A stretch of DNA of 64,000 nucleotides from Pullilachnospira sp963929535. Lineage in GTDB: Bacteria > Bacillota > Clostridia > Lachnospirales > Lachnospiraceae. The stretch spans positions 310,001-374,000 of the forward strand of contig CAWVIZ010000003.1 in the NCBI GenBank assembly GCA_963929535.1, written 5' to 3'. The position numbers and the translations under genes are program-made. The stretch's first letter is position 1. The number at the start of each line of letters is the position of its first letter. Shown here piece by piece: positions 45,777-55,625 of this stretch. The notes beneath the pieces were generated by a model that had not been told where the DNA came from, did not search any database, and saw only the letters and a program-made list of their open reading frames with translations.

Positions 45777-47123
45777 TTATAATCTCTTTAACAGTTCTTC
45801 TCTTTCTTTCTCATAACCCGGCTTGCCCAGAAGCGCGAACATATTCTTCTTGTAGCTCTCCACTCCCGGCTGGTTGAAGGGATTCACGCCGGACACATAC
45901 CCGCTGACGCCGCAGGCGAACTCAAAGAAGTAAAATAACTGTCCCAGGTAGAATTCATTCTGCTCCGGGATGGTCACCATCAGGTTGGGAACGTTGCCGT
46001 CCGTATGGGCCAGAATCGTTCCGTTCATGGCGCTCTTATTTACAAAATCCACGGTCTTTCCCGCCAGATAGTTCAGTCCGTCCAGATCCACCTCTTCCTT
46101 GCCGATGGTGAGCTCCACTCTGGACTTTTCCACATTCAGAACCGTTTCAAACATAATTCTGGAACCATCCTGAATAAACTGTCCCATAGAGTGCAGATCA
46201 GTGGTCAGATCCACAGACGCCGGGAAGATTCCCTTCTGATCCTTGCCTTCGCTCTCGCCGTACAGCTGCTTCCACCACTCGGAAACGTAATGCAGGCTGG
46301 GCTCATAATTGGCCAGGATCTCTACGGTTTTCCCTTTCCTGTGCAGAATGTTGCGGACAGCCGCATACTGAAGGGCATCGTTGCTCTCGAAGGGCTGGTT
46401 CAGGGCCAGTTCTCTTCCGGAAGCAGCGCCCTCCATCAATTTATCAATATCAGCACCGCTGACAGCAATGGGAAGCAGACCTACAGCTGTCAGGACAGAA
46501 AAACGGCCGCCCACATCATCCGGAACCACGAAGGTCTCATAGCCTTCCTCATCGGCCACTTTCTTCAGAGCTCCCTTTGCTCTGTCGGTGGTGGCGTAGA
46601 TCCTTCCGGCTGCCTCTTTCTTTCCATACTTCTTCTCCAGCATCTCCTTGAACACCCGGAACGCAATGGCCGGCTCTGTGGTGGTTCCGGACTTGGAGAT
46701 CATGTTCACGGAAAAATCCCTGTCTCCGATCACATCCACAAGGCCCTGGATATAGCTGCTACTGATGCTGTTGCCTACATAATAGATCTCAGGAGTCTTA
46801 CGAACTTCTTTGGATACATTGTTATAGAAGCCATGTCTTAAAAATTCAATGGCTGCTCTGGCCCCCAGGTACGAACCGCCGATTCCGATCACCAGAAGGA
46901 CCTCTGAATCTTCCTGAATCTTTTTCGCCGCTTTCTTGATCCTGTCAAATTCTTCTTTATCGTAATCCACGGGCAGATCGATCCATCCCAGAAAATCATT
47001 TCCCAGGCCGTCCTTCTCCACCAGTTCCTTCCTGGCAGCGTCTACAATCCTGCTCATAGACTGTACTTCCTCTGCGCGGATAAATCTGGCAGTTTTTGAA
47101 TAATCAAACGTAACCTTACTCAT
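45777..47123 (-). CDS. pgi: Glucose-6-phosphate isomerase
   Basis: A 448-aa glycolytic enzyme interconverting glucose 6-phosphate and fructose 6-phosphate in the cytoplasm. Length and motifs match the short Firmicute form: GIGGSYLGARA, ISKSGTTTEPAIAFR, and the late GVNPFNQPGVESYK with the catalytic lysine. The ATG nine bases after AAGGAG is used; in-frame ATGs up to 47165 lie in a region without family similarity. Confidence 0.96.
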   Translation of the reverse strand: MSKVTFDYSKTARFIRAEEVQSMSRIVDAARKELVEKDGLGNDFLGWIDLPVDYDKEEFDRIKKAAKKIQEDSEVLLVIGIGGSYLGARAAIEFLRHGFYNNVSKEVRKTPEIYYVGNSISSSYIQGLVDVIGDRDFSVNMISKSGTTTEPAIAFRVFKEMLEKKYGKKEAAGRIYATTDRAKGALKKVADEEGYETFVVPDDVGGRFSVLTAVGLLPIAVSGADIDKLMEGAASGRELALNQPFESNDALQYAAVRNILHRKGKTVEILANYEPSLHYVSEWWKQLYGESEGKDQKGIFPASVDLTTDLHSMGQFIQDGSRIMFETVLNVEKSRVELTIGKEEVDLDGLNYLAGKTVDFVNKSAMNGTILAHTDGNVPNLMVTIPEQNEFYLGQLFYFFEFACGVSGYVSGVNPFNQPGVESYKKNMFALLGKPGYEKEREELLKRL

Positions 47124-47194
47124 AATCTTTAGCTCCTTTTCTTCCATGTTTCCGATCATTTTCAAAAATAGTGTATCAAATCACTCAATCTTTA

Positions 47195-47872
47195 TCAAGT
47201 TAAATATTCCCGTATCACCTCCCGCATGATGTTTTCCTCTTCGGGCGTCAGCATATGAGAAAACTTCGTTTCGCTGGCAGCGGTCTGACGGATTCCATCC
47301 GTCACCCGCTCGATCAGCTCCTCTCTGGTCTGTTCCCGGATCACATCCAGATCCGGCGCCTTCACCTCCCTGATCCCGCTGTTCTCCATATAATCCACCA
47401 GCCCGTCCAGTATCATATCCTCTTTATTCATAAAGCCCATAAACTGCCGGAGCAGCAGCAGAAGGGCAAATATCCCCACCCCCAGCGTCACGTACTGATA
47501 ACGTATCAGCCAGGTTTCTTCATAGCGGTAGGTTCCGTACACCGCAGTCACCATCAGAAGGAAACACAGCAAAGCTCCCAGACCGATCCCCTGCTTCAGC
47601 TTATGCAGGCTGACCCTCAGTACCTTTCCCTTCATCATCTGCGTTCGTATAAACGCCTCCGGATTGGCGATCTCCTGCTCTTTTGCTCTGCGCATCTTAT
47701 ATTCGTTCAGAAATTCTTTTGTCCACTTTCCCTTGGGGTTGTCCAGTCTCTGCAGATCACGGATCGCCCTGCTGTAAAAATGGTTCACCAGTACAATACA
47801 CAAAAGGCCCAAAACTCCCGCTGCAGCCATACCGTAAAATAAATAATGCTGTTCCATCCATGCCTGTAACAT
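47195..47872 (-). CDS. Membrane protein, function unknown
   Basis: 225 aa. One helix at residues 10-32 and two more at about 100-145, with a charged stretch between (PKGKWTKEFLNEYKMRRAKE) and a soluble C-terminus rich in Glu/Arg. The start ATG is nine bases after AAGGGGG; a TTG two codons earlier is an alternative. No family recognised. It lies upstream of pgi with a 70-base gap. Confidence 0.75.
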   Translation of the reverse strand: MLQAWMEQHYLFYGMAAAGVLGLLCIVLVNHFYSRAIRDLQRLDNPKGKWTKEFLNEYKMRRAKEQEIANPEAFIRTQMMKGKVLRVSLHKLKQGIGLGALLCFLLMVTAVYGTYRYEETWLIRYQYVTLGVGIFALLLLLRQFMGFMNKEDMILDGLVDYMENSGIREVKAPDLDVIREQTREELIERVTDGIRQTAASETKFSHMLTPEEENIMREVIREYLT

Positions 47873-48006
47873 ATGCAATTACCCCCTTAATAATCTCCGT
47901 CTCCGCTGTATGAGACTTCTGGAGTTATTATATCGCGCATATTCCCCGGATGGAACAAAAATCGTTCGTCAAATTACCGTCATTTTCCGTGTATTCCCGC
48001 AATTGT

Positions 48007-48705
48007 CTACAGTTCTCTTACCATTTCCTCCACCAGACGCACACAGTGCTGGGCCGCCTGTCTTTCAAATGTGGGATAATCCATGGAAGCGCTGTCATCC
48101 GCTTTATCGGAGATCGCCCTGAGGACCACAAAAGGAATCCCGTTGAGGTATGCCGTCTGGGCGATGGCCGCCCCTTCCATCTCCGTGCAGTATCCGCCAA
48201 ATTCCCGGGAAATATCCTCCTTCACCTGGCGGGTATCCACAAACTGGTCTCCGCTTACCACCCGGCCCTCAAACACCCGGATATCCGGGTTCACCCGCCG
48301 GCACACAGAAGCAGCAACAGTCCGCAGCTTTTCATCCGCTTCAAAGGAAAACACCTTCATCTGGGGGATCTGCCCTCTGACGTATCCGAATCCTGTGGCA
48401 TTCATATCGTGATGAAGGGCATCCGTGGAAACTACGATATCCCCGATGTTGATATCCGCCTTCAGGGAGCCGGCCACACCCGTGTTGATCACCGCTTCCA
48501 CCCCAAAATCATCTGCCAGGATTTGAGTGCAGACAGCAGCATTCACCTTGCCGATCCCGGAACGCACCACTACCACATCCTTACCGTTAAGCTTTCCTTT
48601 ATGAAATTCCATGGAGGCCTTCTTAAACAGCTCCACCTCCGTCATATGCTGCTTCAGAGTCTCCACTTCTACTTCCATAGCTCCGATAATCCCTATCATG
48701 TTCAT
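48007..48705 (-). CDS. mtnN: 5'-methylthioadenosine/S-adenosylhomocysteine nucleosidase
   Basis: A 232-aa enzyme that cleaves MTA and SAH to adenine and the thioribose or ribosyl-homocysteine, in the activated-methyl cycle. Catalytic Glu (GAMEVEVE, residue about 12), the substrate-binding EMEGAAIAQ Glu and the catalytic Asp in AISDKADDSA are present. AGGAGG lies nine bases before the ATG used; the frame opens 30 codons upstream without a site. Confidence 0.95.
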   Translation of the reverse strand: MNMIGIIGAMEVEVETLKQHMTEVELFKKASMEFHKGKLNGKDVVVVRSGIGKVNAAVCTQILADDFGVEAVINTGVAGSLKADINIGDIVVSTDALHHDMNATGFGYVRGQIPQMKVFSFEADEKLRTVAASVCRRVNPDIRVFEGRVVSGDQFVDTRQVKEDISREFGGYCTEMEGAAIAQTAYLNGIPFVVLRAISDKADDSASMDYPTFERQAAQHCVRLVEEMVREL

Positions 48706-48898
48706 CCTTATCATCCTCCTGTTAATCGTTACTTCCAGTCGAATTCCCGCTGTAAAGAGCGATTTTGCTCCCGCGGCAGCCTCCCTGCCGGACAATCCTT
48801 TTCCTGTTTATCATGCCCACTGTCCGCTCTTTTCCTATTTTAACACATCTTCATCCAAAATCCCATACCGTGAATCCGTCTGCCTGTATGAAAGGGGA

Positions 48899-48950
48899 AC
48901 AGCTTTGCCTTACAGCTTCCCTGTCACGAATGCGTGCACACAAGCTGCCT
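48899..48950. repeat. Fragment of the dispersed inverted-end repeat
   Basis: A decayed left end (ACAGCTTTGCCTTACAGCTT, then CCCTGTCACGAATGCGTGCA and CACAAGCTG) between the mtnN start and the MerR gene stop. Confidence 0.5.
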
Positions 48951-49794
48951 AAGACTTAACATTTCCTTTCCGATCCATCTTAGTAAGACCTGCTGCCAGC
49001 AGGCCGATAAGTACAACCGTATCCACCAGCAGAACAGCCACGATATTTTTTACAACGCCATAAATAAAAAGGATGGAAAAAGCTTCTGCCGACAGCGCGA
49101 CAAAGCACATATAATTGCTCAGATACTCTGTTATTATTTCTCCATAATGATTACTCATCTGCACTTTTGCATAAATCAATGGTCTGATCAAATAACGGAT
49201 CACAATGCACGCCACCGGATAGGCAAAAATAAATTTCCTGTCCACCAGCGAGGAGGCCATCCCGCCGCTCCACTGTACAGGAATTTCAGGCGGCAGTTTT
49301 GTGTAAGACAGCAAAGCTGTCAATAAGCAGAATGCCGTAATGACTGCCCATGTAAGAAAGCTTCCCCATATATACAGGAAGCTGACGGAATCCAATCGGA
49401 AAACAGGCCTGTTATCATTCCAGTACTCTTCCAGTTCTGTCACATACTGTTCTACATTCAAGTCCTCATAAGCTATATTTTCTGCGTCAAGCATTTTTTC
49501 ACACAGGATTCTGGCCCTGTTCAAATCGGTAATCTGATCTTTCAGCAGCTCATTCTGTTTCCGGATCACTTCACGCAAGGATGTCTTTTCCGATATGACA
49601 CTGCGTATATCTTCAATGGAAATCCCTAATGTCCTAAGATATGCAATCTTTTTTATATTCTCTATGTCACTATCTGAATAGTCCCTGTAACCATTGCTTT
49701 TATTTCTTTCCGGAGCGATCAGTTTTTCCTTTTCATAAAACCGCACGTTAGAACGCGATAGCCCTGTCCGTTCTTCAACCTCTTTAATCGTCAT
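48949..49794 (-). CDS. MerR-family regulator with C-terminal membrane domain
   Basis: 281 aa. A MerR DNA-binding domain at residues 1-70 (KEVEERTGLSRSNVRFYEKE) and a coiled coil at 75-110 precede about four membrane helices (140-275) with LPPEIPVQWSGG, the DUF1648/SdpI-like signature. A membrane-anchored MerR could sense envelope stress and repress from the membrane. The ATG eight bases after GAGGGG is preferred to a GTG three codons earlier. Confidence 0.8.
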   Translation of the reverse strand: MTIKEVEERTGLSRSNVRFYEKEKLIAPERNKSNGYRDYSDSDIENIKKIAYLRTLGISIEDIRSVISEKTSLREVIRKQNELLKDQITDLNRARILCEKMLDAENIAYEDLNVEQYVTELEEYWNDNRPVFRLDSVSFLYIWGSFLTWAVITAFCLLTALLSYTKLPPEIPVQWSGGMASSLVDRKFIFAYPVACIVIRYLIRPLIYAKVQMSNHYGEIITEYLSNYMCFVALSAEAFSILFIYGVVKNIVAVLLVDTVVLIGLLAAGLTKMDRKGNVKS

Positions 49795-50115
49795 ATCATA
49801 CACCCCTCTTCCCAGGTACCTGTATTTTACCTTGAATATAATCTATAAACAAGGTTTACAGTCAAGCAATTTGTTCCAGATATCCCACAGACCATCCGGA
49901 AAAATGAAGCGATACGGCTGTGCCGCTCCTGGTCTGACAGATCTTGACTGTCTGACGAAAATTCGTTTTGTAAGTCATATGGCCGTCACATCTGTCCGGT
50001 CTGAGTTCTGCCTCTGCCAGTATTTCCAGCCGTTGCCGCAAAGTTGTTATCCAATTGCGGCTTGAGGCTTGCCTGGGTCTTAAATCCTGAACAGTTTCTC
50101 AAAATCAGAGCAGTC
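49795..50115. other. Intergenic region without recognised features
   Basis: About 320 bases between the MerR and XRE genes. No gene, repeat or clear hairpin seen; it must contain the MerR gene promoter on its left side. Confidence 0.4.
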
Positions 50116-50625
50116 TCATGCTTTCTTCCGTGTTAGGAAAATCCCGCCGATTACAGCCAGCAGGCCAATCGGCGCCACTCTGATAAACAGCCATTCAAAC
50201 ATATGAAAGGCCGCGCCGGCAACGGCGGTTTCAGGGTCACTATAATCCCACCCCAGATAAGGACTGTTTAACACTATGAGACCCGCAAAAATTGTTACTA
50301 TGACCGCCCCCAGCAAGATAAACAGCCAATGGAGCACTTTTCGTCCTGCATTCTTCCTTTGCGCAAGCTGCAGGTTTATAATCTCCAGTTTTTCAGAAAT
50401 CGCTTTTAAGTCATCTGCCTTCGCCTCCATAACAGTTTCTCCAAGCAAAGTACTTACAGGTATCTCAAGCGCCTCCGATATGGAGATCAGCATATCAGCG
50501 TCAGGAACTGATAATCCCTGTTCCCATTTGGAAACGGTCTGCCGTACGACGTTCAGCCTGACAGCAAGCTCCTGCTGCGACAGTCCTTTTGATTTTCGGA
50601 TTGCTTTGATATTTTCGCTGAGCAT
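50116..50625 (-). CDS. XRE-family regulator with two membrane helices
   Basis: 169 aa. A Cro/C1-type HTH at residues 1-62 (IRKSKGLSQQELAVRLNVVR), a coiled coil at 75-95, and two hydrophobic helices near 100-160. This one-component, membrane-bound architecture is common in Firmicutes and usually controls a nearby transporter, none of which is obvious here. AGGAGG lies nine bases before the ATG. Confidence 0.82.
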   Translation of the reverse strand: MLSENIKAIRKSKGLSQQELAVRLNVVRQTVSKWEQGLSVPDADMLISISEALEIPVSTLLGETVMEAKADDLKAISEKLEIINLQLAQRKNAGRKVLHWLFILLGAVIVTIFAGLIVLNSPYLGWDYSDPETAVAGAAFHMFEWLFIRVAPIGLLAVIGGIFLTRKKA

Positions 50626-50699
50626 CAGGAATATCCTCCTTTCGTTCTGTTGTTGCTGATATTGTACGAAAAACTGCCCGTTGCCGCAAGCAATGTATA

Positions 50700-50896
50700 T
50701 TAACATTGAAGCTGTACATGCTCCTGCCAGTGATCTGCAGTTTGTTTTTTGGTTATTTTAATACTTTTGTCAGCGGCCATGGGTTTGTCTGGCCTCCTCT
50801 TTCCTTCTGCCAGCATCCGGCGGCGTGTTTCAGGCTCCTCAAAAAGAGTCGCTTCATCATACCGACTCACAAGCACTGCAAAGCAGCCGATGAGAA
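50700..50896 (-). pseudogene. Possible C-terminal gene remnant
   Basis: About 65 open codons end in a normal stop. The part RYDEATLFEEPETRRRMLAE looks protein-like in composition, but there is no start with a ribosome site and no family was recognised. It may be chance. Confidence 0.25.
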
Positions 50897-50927
50897 ATCA
50901 AATGACTCAGCGTCAAAACAGCTCTCT

Positions 50928-51338
50928 CTATGATGTCCCGCCCAAAATAATACGGATCAGGGTTTTATCAAGCATAAGCGTCCGATTCCAGGGATTTATG
51001 ATAATCCCATCTACCCCTTCTGCATTTAAAACCGCTTCAAATATCTGCCTCATATTTCCCATAAAGGTAGACATCACTTTATCTGCCCCCTTTATTTCCT
51101 CTTCAAAGCTGGTAAATACCGTCCACCAGCTGCTGCCATCCTCCAGGCGGAGCACATGAACGTTCAGCCGAGAGTCTTCCATCGCAGGATCCACCGCAAC
51201 TATCAGCTCCGCATCCTCTTTCATCCGGCGGCGGATCACTGTCAGCGCATGGGCCAGCATCTCCTGGGTTGGTTCTTTCTTGAGGCCTTCGATGGCCGCT
51301 TCAATCTTTTCATTTCCCTGTAATTTTTCGTCTTTCAC
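50928..51338 (-). CDS. SseB-like protein
   Basis: 136 aa. The C-terminal half, with DGIIINPWNRTLMLDKTLI, matches the SseB N-terminal domain family, whose role is poorly known (serine sensitivity in E. coli; also found near secretion systems). A GTG start has AAGGAG seven bases upstream. It forms a minus-strand series with the CYTH and LURP-one genes. Confidence 0.75.
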   Translation of the reverse strand: MKDEKLQGNEKIEAAIEGLKKEPTQEMLAHALTVIRRRMKEDAELIVAVDPAMEDSRLNVHVLRLEDGSSWWTVFTSFEEEIKGADKVMSTFMGNMRQIFEAVLNAEGVDGIIINPWNRTLMLDKTLIRIILGGTS

Positions 51339-51474
51339 TACCGGTCTCCTTCCACTTTTCCAACTTTTAAGAAATTTTTCAGGTTAATACGGTCAGAATT
51401 ATTTTTTGTTCCCATCTATGACAGCTTACCAATAAGGTTTAAACAAGGCTGGAATCCTGCGTTACATATGAAGG

Positions 51475-52035
51475 CTACACCTTTATTCTGTTTTGAAGCA
51501 TGGAAAGATAGGACATCCGCACAGTATCCGAAACCCGATACCCCAGACTGTTCAGAATATGTTCGATCTGTCCAAGTGCAGCATCTTTCTTTTCTTCTCC
51601 GTCAGCCAGAATCTCCAGTTCCAGAAATTCGCCAAGTCCGTGTACGTTATCCAGACAGGCGGTTACCGGCTCCTTCCGAAGCATTGTCCTGTTCTTGATC
51701 ACTTCAGGCTCTGCCGGCAGATACCCGATTGCCTGAAGAATATTTCTGCAGACTGCTCCATTTTCCACACCGGTTTCCAGCTCCTCCCGGGTCATCGTAC
51801 AGGCGTCCAGTTTCTTCCCCTTAAAATTGATCTGATACCGGCTCTTTCCTGAAAAATGATCCTTCGTTTCACGCACCCGCAGCGCCTCGCCGTTGGCTCT
51901 TATCTCTCCCTGCTGATTGTCAAAATATGTATCCCGTTCTTCAATACACCCAGTCTCTTCAAACCCCATTTTCAAAAGCTTTTCCTTAATGGAATCCAGA
52001 TTTTCCACCGGCAGCTTTACTTCTACTTCGATCAT
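51475..52035 (-). CDS. CYTH-domain protein (class IV adenylate cyclase-like / triphosphatase)
   Basis: A 186-aa single CYTH tunnel fold beginning MIEVEVKLPVENLDSIKEKL, with the signature ExExK (EVEVK) and later ALRVRE, INFKGKK and FLELEIL. CyaB-like members make cAMP or hydrolyse thiamine or inorganic triphosphate; in Clostridia a triphosphatase is more likely. The start has AGAGGAA four bases upstream of the ATG; the open frame continues 21 codons upstream. Confidence 0.85.
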   Translation of the reverse strand: MIEVEVKLPVENLDSIKEKLLKMGFEETGCIEERDTYFDNQQGEIRANGEALRVRETKDHFSGKSRYQINFKGKKLDACTMTREELETGVENGAVCRNILQAIGYLPAEPEVIKNRTMLRKEPVTACLDNVHGLGEFLELEILADGEEKKDAALGQIEHILNSLGYRVSDTVRMSYLSMLQNRIKV

Positions 52036-52082
52036 AGAATTCCTCTTTTTCCCAAATACGGCAGTTATCCCAGGGTTCCCCT

Positions 52083-52553
52083 CTATTGTCTTGAGCATTT
52101 TTCCGCATCAATCGCCAATGTAAACATCAGTACATGCAGCGCATCTGCCGGATTTGCGATATCCAGAACATAAGTGTCCGTCATGTGAAAAAGTTCCTTG
52201 GATATGACTGCTACCATTCTCCCTGCGCTATCTGTAATAGAATAATTCCATTCTGTCCAGTCTCCCTGGATATTCCATCCATTAAAATCGATATTGTAGC
52301 GCGGCTTCAGGAAGGTCAGCTCCTTACTGATCGATCCGATCATCTGATTTCCTTCATACACCTCAAACCTCGGAAGAAATGTAAGCACGCGTTCCTTCAC
52401 CGTTCCCAGCTCACGGCCGCAAGAATCAAATATCCTGAGGCAATGCCCCCATGACAGCTGCCCCTTTACCAGATAAACGGTATTTTCATACTCATCATAA
52501 ATTTCATAGCTGTCCAGCCATGAAAAAAATCGCTGTTTAAATAGTAGTCTCAT
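52083..52553 (-). CDS. LURP-one-related (YxjI-like) protein
   Basis: A 156-aa Tubby-like beta-barrel with a regular strand pattern and YNIDFNGWNIQGDWTEWNY in the middle. LURP-one proteins of bacteria have no proven function; scramblase-like membrane association is suggested by fold. GAGGGAGG precedes the ATG. Confidence 0.82.
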   Translation of the reverse strand: MRLLFKQRFFSWLDSYEIYDEYENTVYLVKGQLSWGHCLRIFDSCGRELGTVKERVLTFLPRFEVYEGNQMIGSISKELTFLKPRYNIDFNGWNIQGDWTEWNYSITDSAGRMVAVISKELFHMTDTYVLDIANPADALHVLMFTLAIDAEKCSRQ

Positions 52554-52906
52554 GTTCTTCCTCCCTCATTAATTCCTTCGTTTCTGCATTTATCGAATTG
52601 CAGTCCTCCACATACGCAAAACAGCCCTCACAGATCCCGTATCAATATATCCATTATACTGCCAAATACAAATATTGTCATCTTCCCAACGCAGGCAATC
52701 TTTCACGTACCATTTTTAGCTGATGTGGATGATGATGCCGCAGCCTCACAGAAAACATACTTGTCCATAATCTCTTAGCATATACAATATTTTATCTCTC
52801 ATTCAATTGACAAAGTAACCTAAGAAAAAGCCGATGTTTGTTAACATTTTTATTGCATGTCGGGATATAATTTTCTCTGACATTACCATACAAAGGAGGA
52901 AATCGC
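52554..52906. other. Intergenic region
   Basis: About 350 bases, AT-rich toward the right. Apart from promoters implied for the divergent genes on both sides, no element was recognised. Confidence 0.4.
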
Positions 52907-53122
52907 ATGATCTCATACAAACCATTTTATGAAACCTTGCTGAGAAAAAACACTACAGAATACGCCCTCATTTTCAAAGAGGGTTTTCCGGCCAATACCC
53001 TTCACCGGATGAAGCACGGAGAAGCCATTACCACCAAAACCCTGGACGTGCTGTGCGACATCCTGCGCTGTTCTATCCCGGATATTATGGAGTACATTCC
53101 TCCCAAGGAAATTCCGGAATAA
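52907..53122 (+). CDS. Small Cro/C1-type HTH protein
   Basis: 71 aa, a single HTH_26-like domain (EGFPANTLHRMKHGEAITTKTLDVLCDIL) with AAGGAGG seven bases upstream of the ATG. Proteins of this size occur near mobile DNA and as small regulators; the gene stands just left of the insertion cluster. Confidence 0.8.
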   Translation: MISYKPFYETLLRKNTTEYALIFKEGFPANTLHRMKHGEAITTKTLDVLCDILRCSIPDIMEYIPPKEIPE

Positions 53123-53238
53123 CAGCGGACCGGGTGGCGGTTTCGGCCACTTTCTATTTCTTATTAACTAAGACTTCCCATACCTTAAATGGGCTTCGCT
53201 CCTTGAAAATTCAATATTTCAGCTGACAAAATAGTGAT

Positions 53239-53344
53239 TTATGCCCCTATAGCCTCAGGATGGAGTGCGTTACGCAGATATTTCGGCAGTCTTGCTTCAA
53301 AATCAGCAGTAAAAGCTGTCAATTGCTCATCGCTGAGTTTTAAG
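53239..53344 (-). pseudogene. 3' remnant of a gene cut by IS66
   Basis: Thirty-four codons ending in TAA read KLSDEQLTAFTADFEARLPK, then YLRNALHPEAIGA: well-formed protein sequence that begins exactly at the IS66 end (GTAAGCGCTC). The rest of the gene is not on the other side of the element in this window. Family not recognised. Confidence 0.6.
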
Positions 53345-53417
53345 GTAAGCGCTCAATAAAACAATGGCTATCTTTTCACAAGGTATTCCGCTATAGTTGA
53401 AGTAAAAGGCTCCAACT

Positions 53418-55055
53418 TCAACTTTTCGATTTGATCTGGCATCTCTGCTGTATCATGTCAGACCATGGCATCAGCTCTTCTATACCTTCGGGCTCATTTT
53501 TGTAGTCCGGCATATAGAGCAGTACAGTCTCCAGATATGCGTAGATGTTCAGATTGTTGAGCTTTGCAGTTTCTACTAAACTGTAAATGATGGAACTGGC
53601 CCGTGCACCTTTTACTGTATCATGGAACAGGAAGTTTTTCCGCCCTACCGCATAGGGACGGGCGATATTTTCTGCGATATTGTTCGATATGGAGCACCGC
53701 CCATCCAACAGGTAATTCTCCATATAGGGCTTCTGGTTTTTCGCATAGGTCACCGCTTTGGCCAGACGGCTCCCGCCAGCTGGAGCTACGGTTTCAAGCC
53801 ATGACCAGTAAGCCTCCCATATGGCAGGCTCCGTCTCAAGACGTCTGGCTTTTCTGGTATCGGCATCCAGATCCGCATACTCTTTTTCCAGTTCGAATAA
53901 CTGATTACAGTAATCGAAACCGATCTCTGCCGGGGTCTTATCCGGGGATTTCTTCGATTTCCCGGGAAGCGCGTCATACCAGTACCGCCTCATATGGGCA
54001 AGGCAGCCGCAGCGGGTGACATCCTTCAGCTTATTATAACCGCCAAAGCCATCACAGGTAAGGTATCCGGAAAAACCTTTCAGGAATTCTTCCGCATGGT
54101 ATCCGCCCCGGCTGGGCTGGTAATCATACAGACAGATCGGCGGCAGTCCGTCATTTCCGGAGCCATACAGCCACATGTAGGACTTGGACTGTGCCGTTTT
54201 CCCTTCCTCTTTCAGTACCTGGCAGGGTGTTTCATCTGCATGGATCACAGCCCTTTCCAACAGATGCCGGTGAAGCTGGTCATACACCGGCCCCAGGTAA
54301 TCTAAGCCGCATTTGATGACCCAGTTCGCCAGGGTTGCCCTGGGAAGCTTCACTCCCAGCTGCTTCCAGTCCGCCTCCTGCCGGTAAAGCGGGATGCTGT
54401 TTGCATACTTCTGGTACATCACATAAGCAACCGTGGATGGAGATGCAAGGCTGTGCTTGAGCAGCGGGCTTGGGGTTTCCGCCCCAACGATAACAGCAGC
54501 GCCGTCTTTTTTACATTCCGGGCAGCCCAGAACTTCCTGGACATACTGGATCCGTTCCACTTTCGCGGGGATGATCTGCAGCTCTTCACGGACAACCTTT
54601 TTCCCGATGACTACCATCGGGGTGTTGCAGTAGGGGCAGTTTCTGTCTTCCTCCGGCACCGTGCATGGGATTTCAGTCACAGGCAGCCCTGCCAGGATCT
54701 CTTCCCTGGTGGCCTTTCGTTTCTTTGCCTTGCGGTTATAGCCGCCAACAGCCTCCTCCAGAGCTGGTTCCGGGACAGAAGGATCCGCTGCAGCTTCCGC
54801 CTCATTGAACAGATCCAGCTGCCCGGGAAATGCATCTTTCTCTGCTTTTTCACTGGAAGATGCGAACAGCTTTTTCTTCAGATACCCGACCGTTTCATTC
54901 AGGTTCGCAATCGTCTGGTTCAGCTGTGCGGTCTGCTCCTCATGGCTTTTGGCCATCTGCTCGATCGTAAGACGCTGGCTGTCCACCAGTTGGCGCAGGG
55001 ATTCAATTGTCTCTTTCTGAAGCTGTATGAGCGCTTCCATTTCTGATTGCGGCAT
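53418..55055 (-). CDS. tnpC: IS66 transposase (TnpC)
   Basis: A 545-aa DDE transposase. N-terminal coiled coil (residues 1-65), Pro/Ala linker, zinc ribbon (CPYCNTPM ... CPEC, near 130-185), and catalytic domain with Asp in VIHADETPCQ, Asp in YLTCDGFGGYN and Glu in NNIAENIARPYAVGRKNFLF. AGGTGG lies seven bases before the ATG. The gene is intact, but the element around it is not, so it could act only in trans. Confidence 0.95.
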   Translation of the reverse strand: MPQSEMEALIQLQKETIESLRQLVDSQRLTIEQMAKSHEEQTAQLNQTIANLNETVGYLKKKLFASSSEKAEKDAFPGQLDLFNEAEAAADPSVPEPALEEAVGGYNRKAKKRKATREEILAGLPVTEIPCTVPEEDRNCPYCNTPMVVIGKKVVREELQIIPAKVERIQYVQEVLGCPECKKDGAAVIVGAETPSPLLKHSLASPSTVAYVMYQKYANSIPLYRQEADWKQLGVKLPRATLANWVIKCGLDYLGPVYDQLHRHLLERAVIHADETPCQVLKEEGKTAQSKSYMWLYGSGNDGLPPICLYDYQPSRGGYHAEEFLKGFSGYLTCDGFGGYNKLKDVTRCGCLAHMRRYWYDALPGKSKKSPDKTPAEIGFDYCNQLFELEKEYADLDADTRKARRLETEPAIWEAYWSWLETVAPAGGSRLAKAVTYAKNQKPYMENYLLDGRCSISNNIAENIARPYAVGRKNFLFHDTVKGARASSIIYSLVETAKLNNLNIYAYLETVLLYMPDYKNEPEGIEELMPWSDMIQQRCQIKSKS

Positions 55056-55355
55056 CAGGAAACCACCTTTCTTTTCACTGGTTCCTATTATACCGGAAAT
55101 CCAGCAGAAAAGCGAATCTGATGCCATAGAACCTCCGTCATTTTGACGGACAGGAAATGTGGAAAACGGGTCGTTTTTTCAGGCTTCTGCCCAGGCAAAA
55201 CGTTGTGTTTTCCACATACAGGCAGCGATTCATAAAAATCAGGAGCAGTTATCCCCCTGTTTCCCGGACAGTTCCGTGATCCTGTGGATAAGTCATCCGC
55301 TGTATTTTCCCAGCCCTGCAGGAGAAAGGAAAATTTTCTCCCTTTTGCACAAAGG

Positions 55356-55538
55356 TCAGAACTCCTTCTTTCTGGCAGGGCGGATCGCTTTTGGCTGGTC
55401 GATCGACAGCCCTTCCAGGAGCCAGCGGTATTCCTGGCGGCTGAGGTTCCTTACTTCCGAAGAATCCCGCGGCCATTGGAACCTCCCATTATCCAAACGT
55501 TTATAATAGAGGCAGAACCCATCCTTTTCGAAATGCAG
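55356..55538 (-). pseudogene. tnpB: Truncated IS66 TnpB
   Basis: Sixty codons reading LHFEKDGFCLYYKRLDNG, then RFQWP and LSIDQPKAIRP, match the C-terminal half of IS66 TnpB (about 115 aa normally). An in-frame stop lies immediately before the first codon, where the sequence changes to the recombinase element (TTATTCCGAT). It ends with a proper stop 300 bases before tnpC. Confidence 0.8.
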
Positions 55539-55555
55539 TTATTCCGATTTTTCAA

Positions 55556-55620
55556 TTATTTCGACAGAATTGGGCCATCCATTATAGAATAGGATCATGA
55601 GCCTAATTCTATCGGAATAA
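55556..55620. repeat. Inverted core-like recombinase sites
   Basis: TTATTTCGACAGAATT and AATTCTATCGGAATAA are inverted copies with two mismatches, 33 bases apart; a third half-site TTATTCCGAT lies at 55539-55548, exactly at the tnpB junction. The pattern fits binding sites of the adjacent tyrosine recombinase. Confidence 0.6.
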
Positions 55621-55625
55621 GTAAT

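Larger units (their letters stand above)
53345..55538 (-). mobile_element. IS66-family insertion sequence, right side disrupted
   Basis: The left terminus begins GTAAGCGCTC, the usual IS66 end. The element has an intact transposase (TnpC) and the last 60 codons of TnpB. TnpA, the start of TnpB and the other terminus are missing, replaced by a tyrosine-recombinase element. The 8-bp target duplication cannot be checked. Confidence 0.85.
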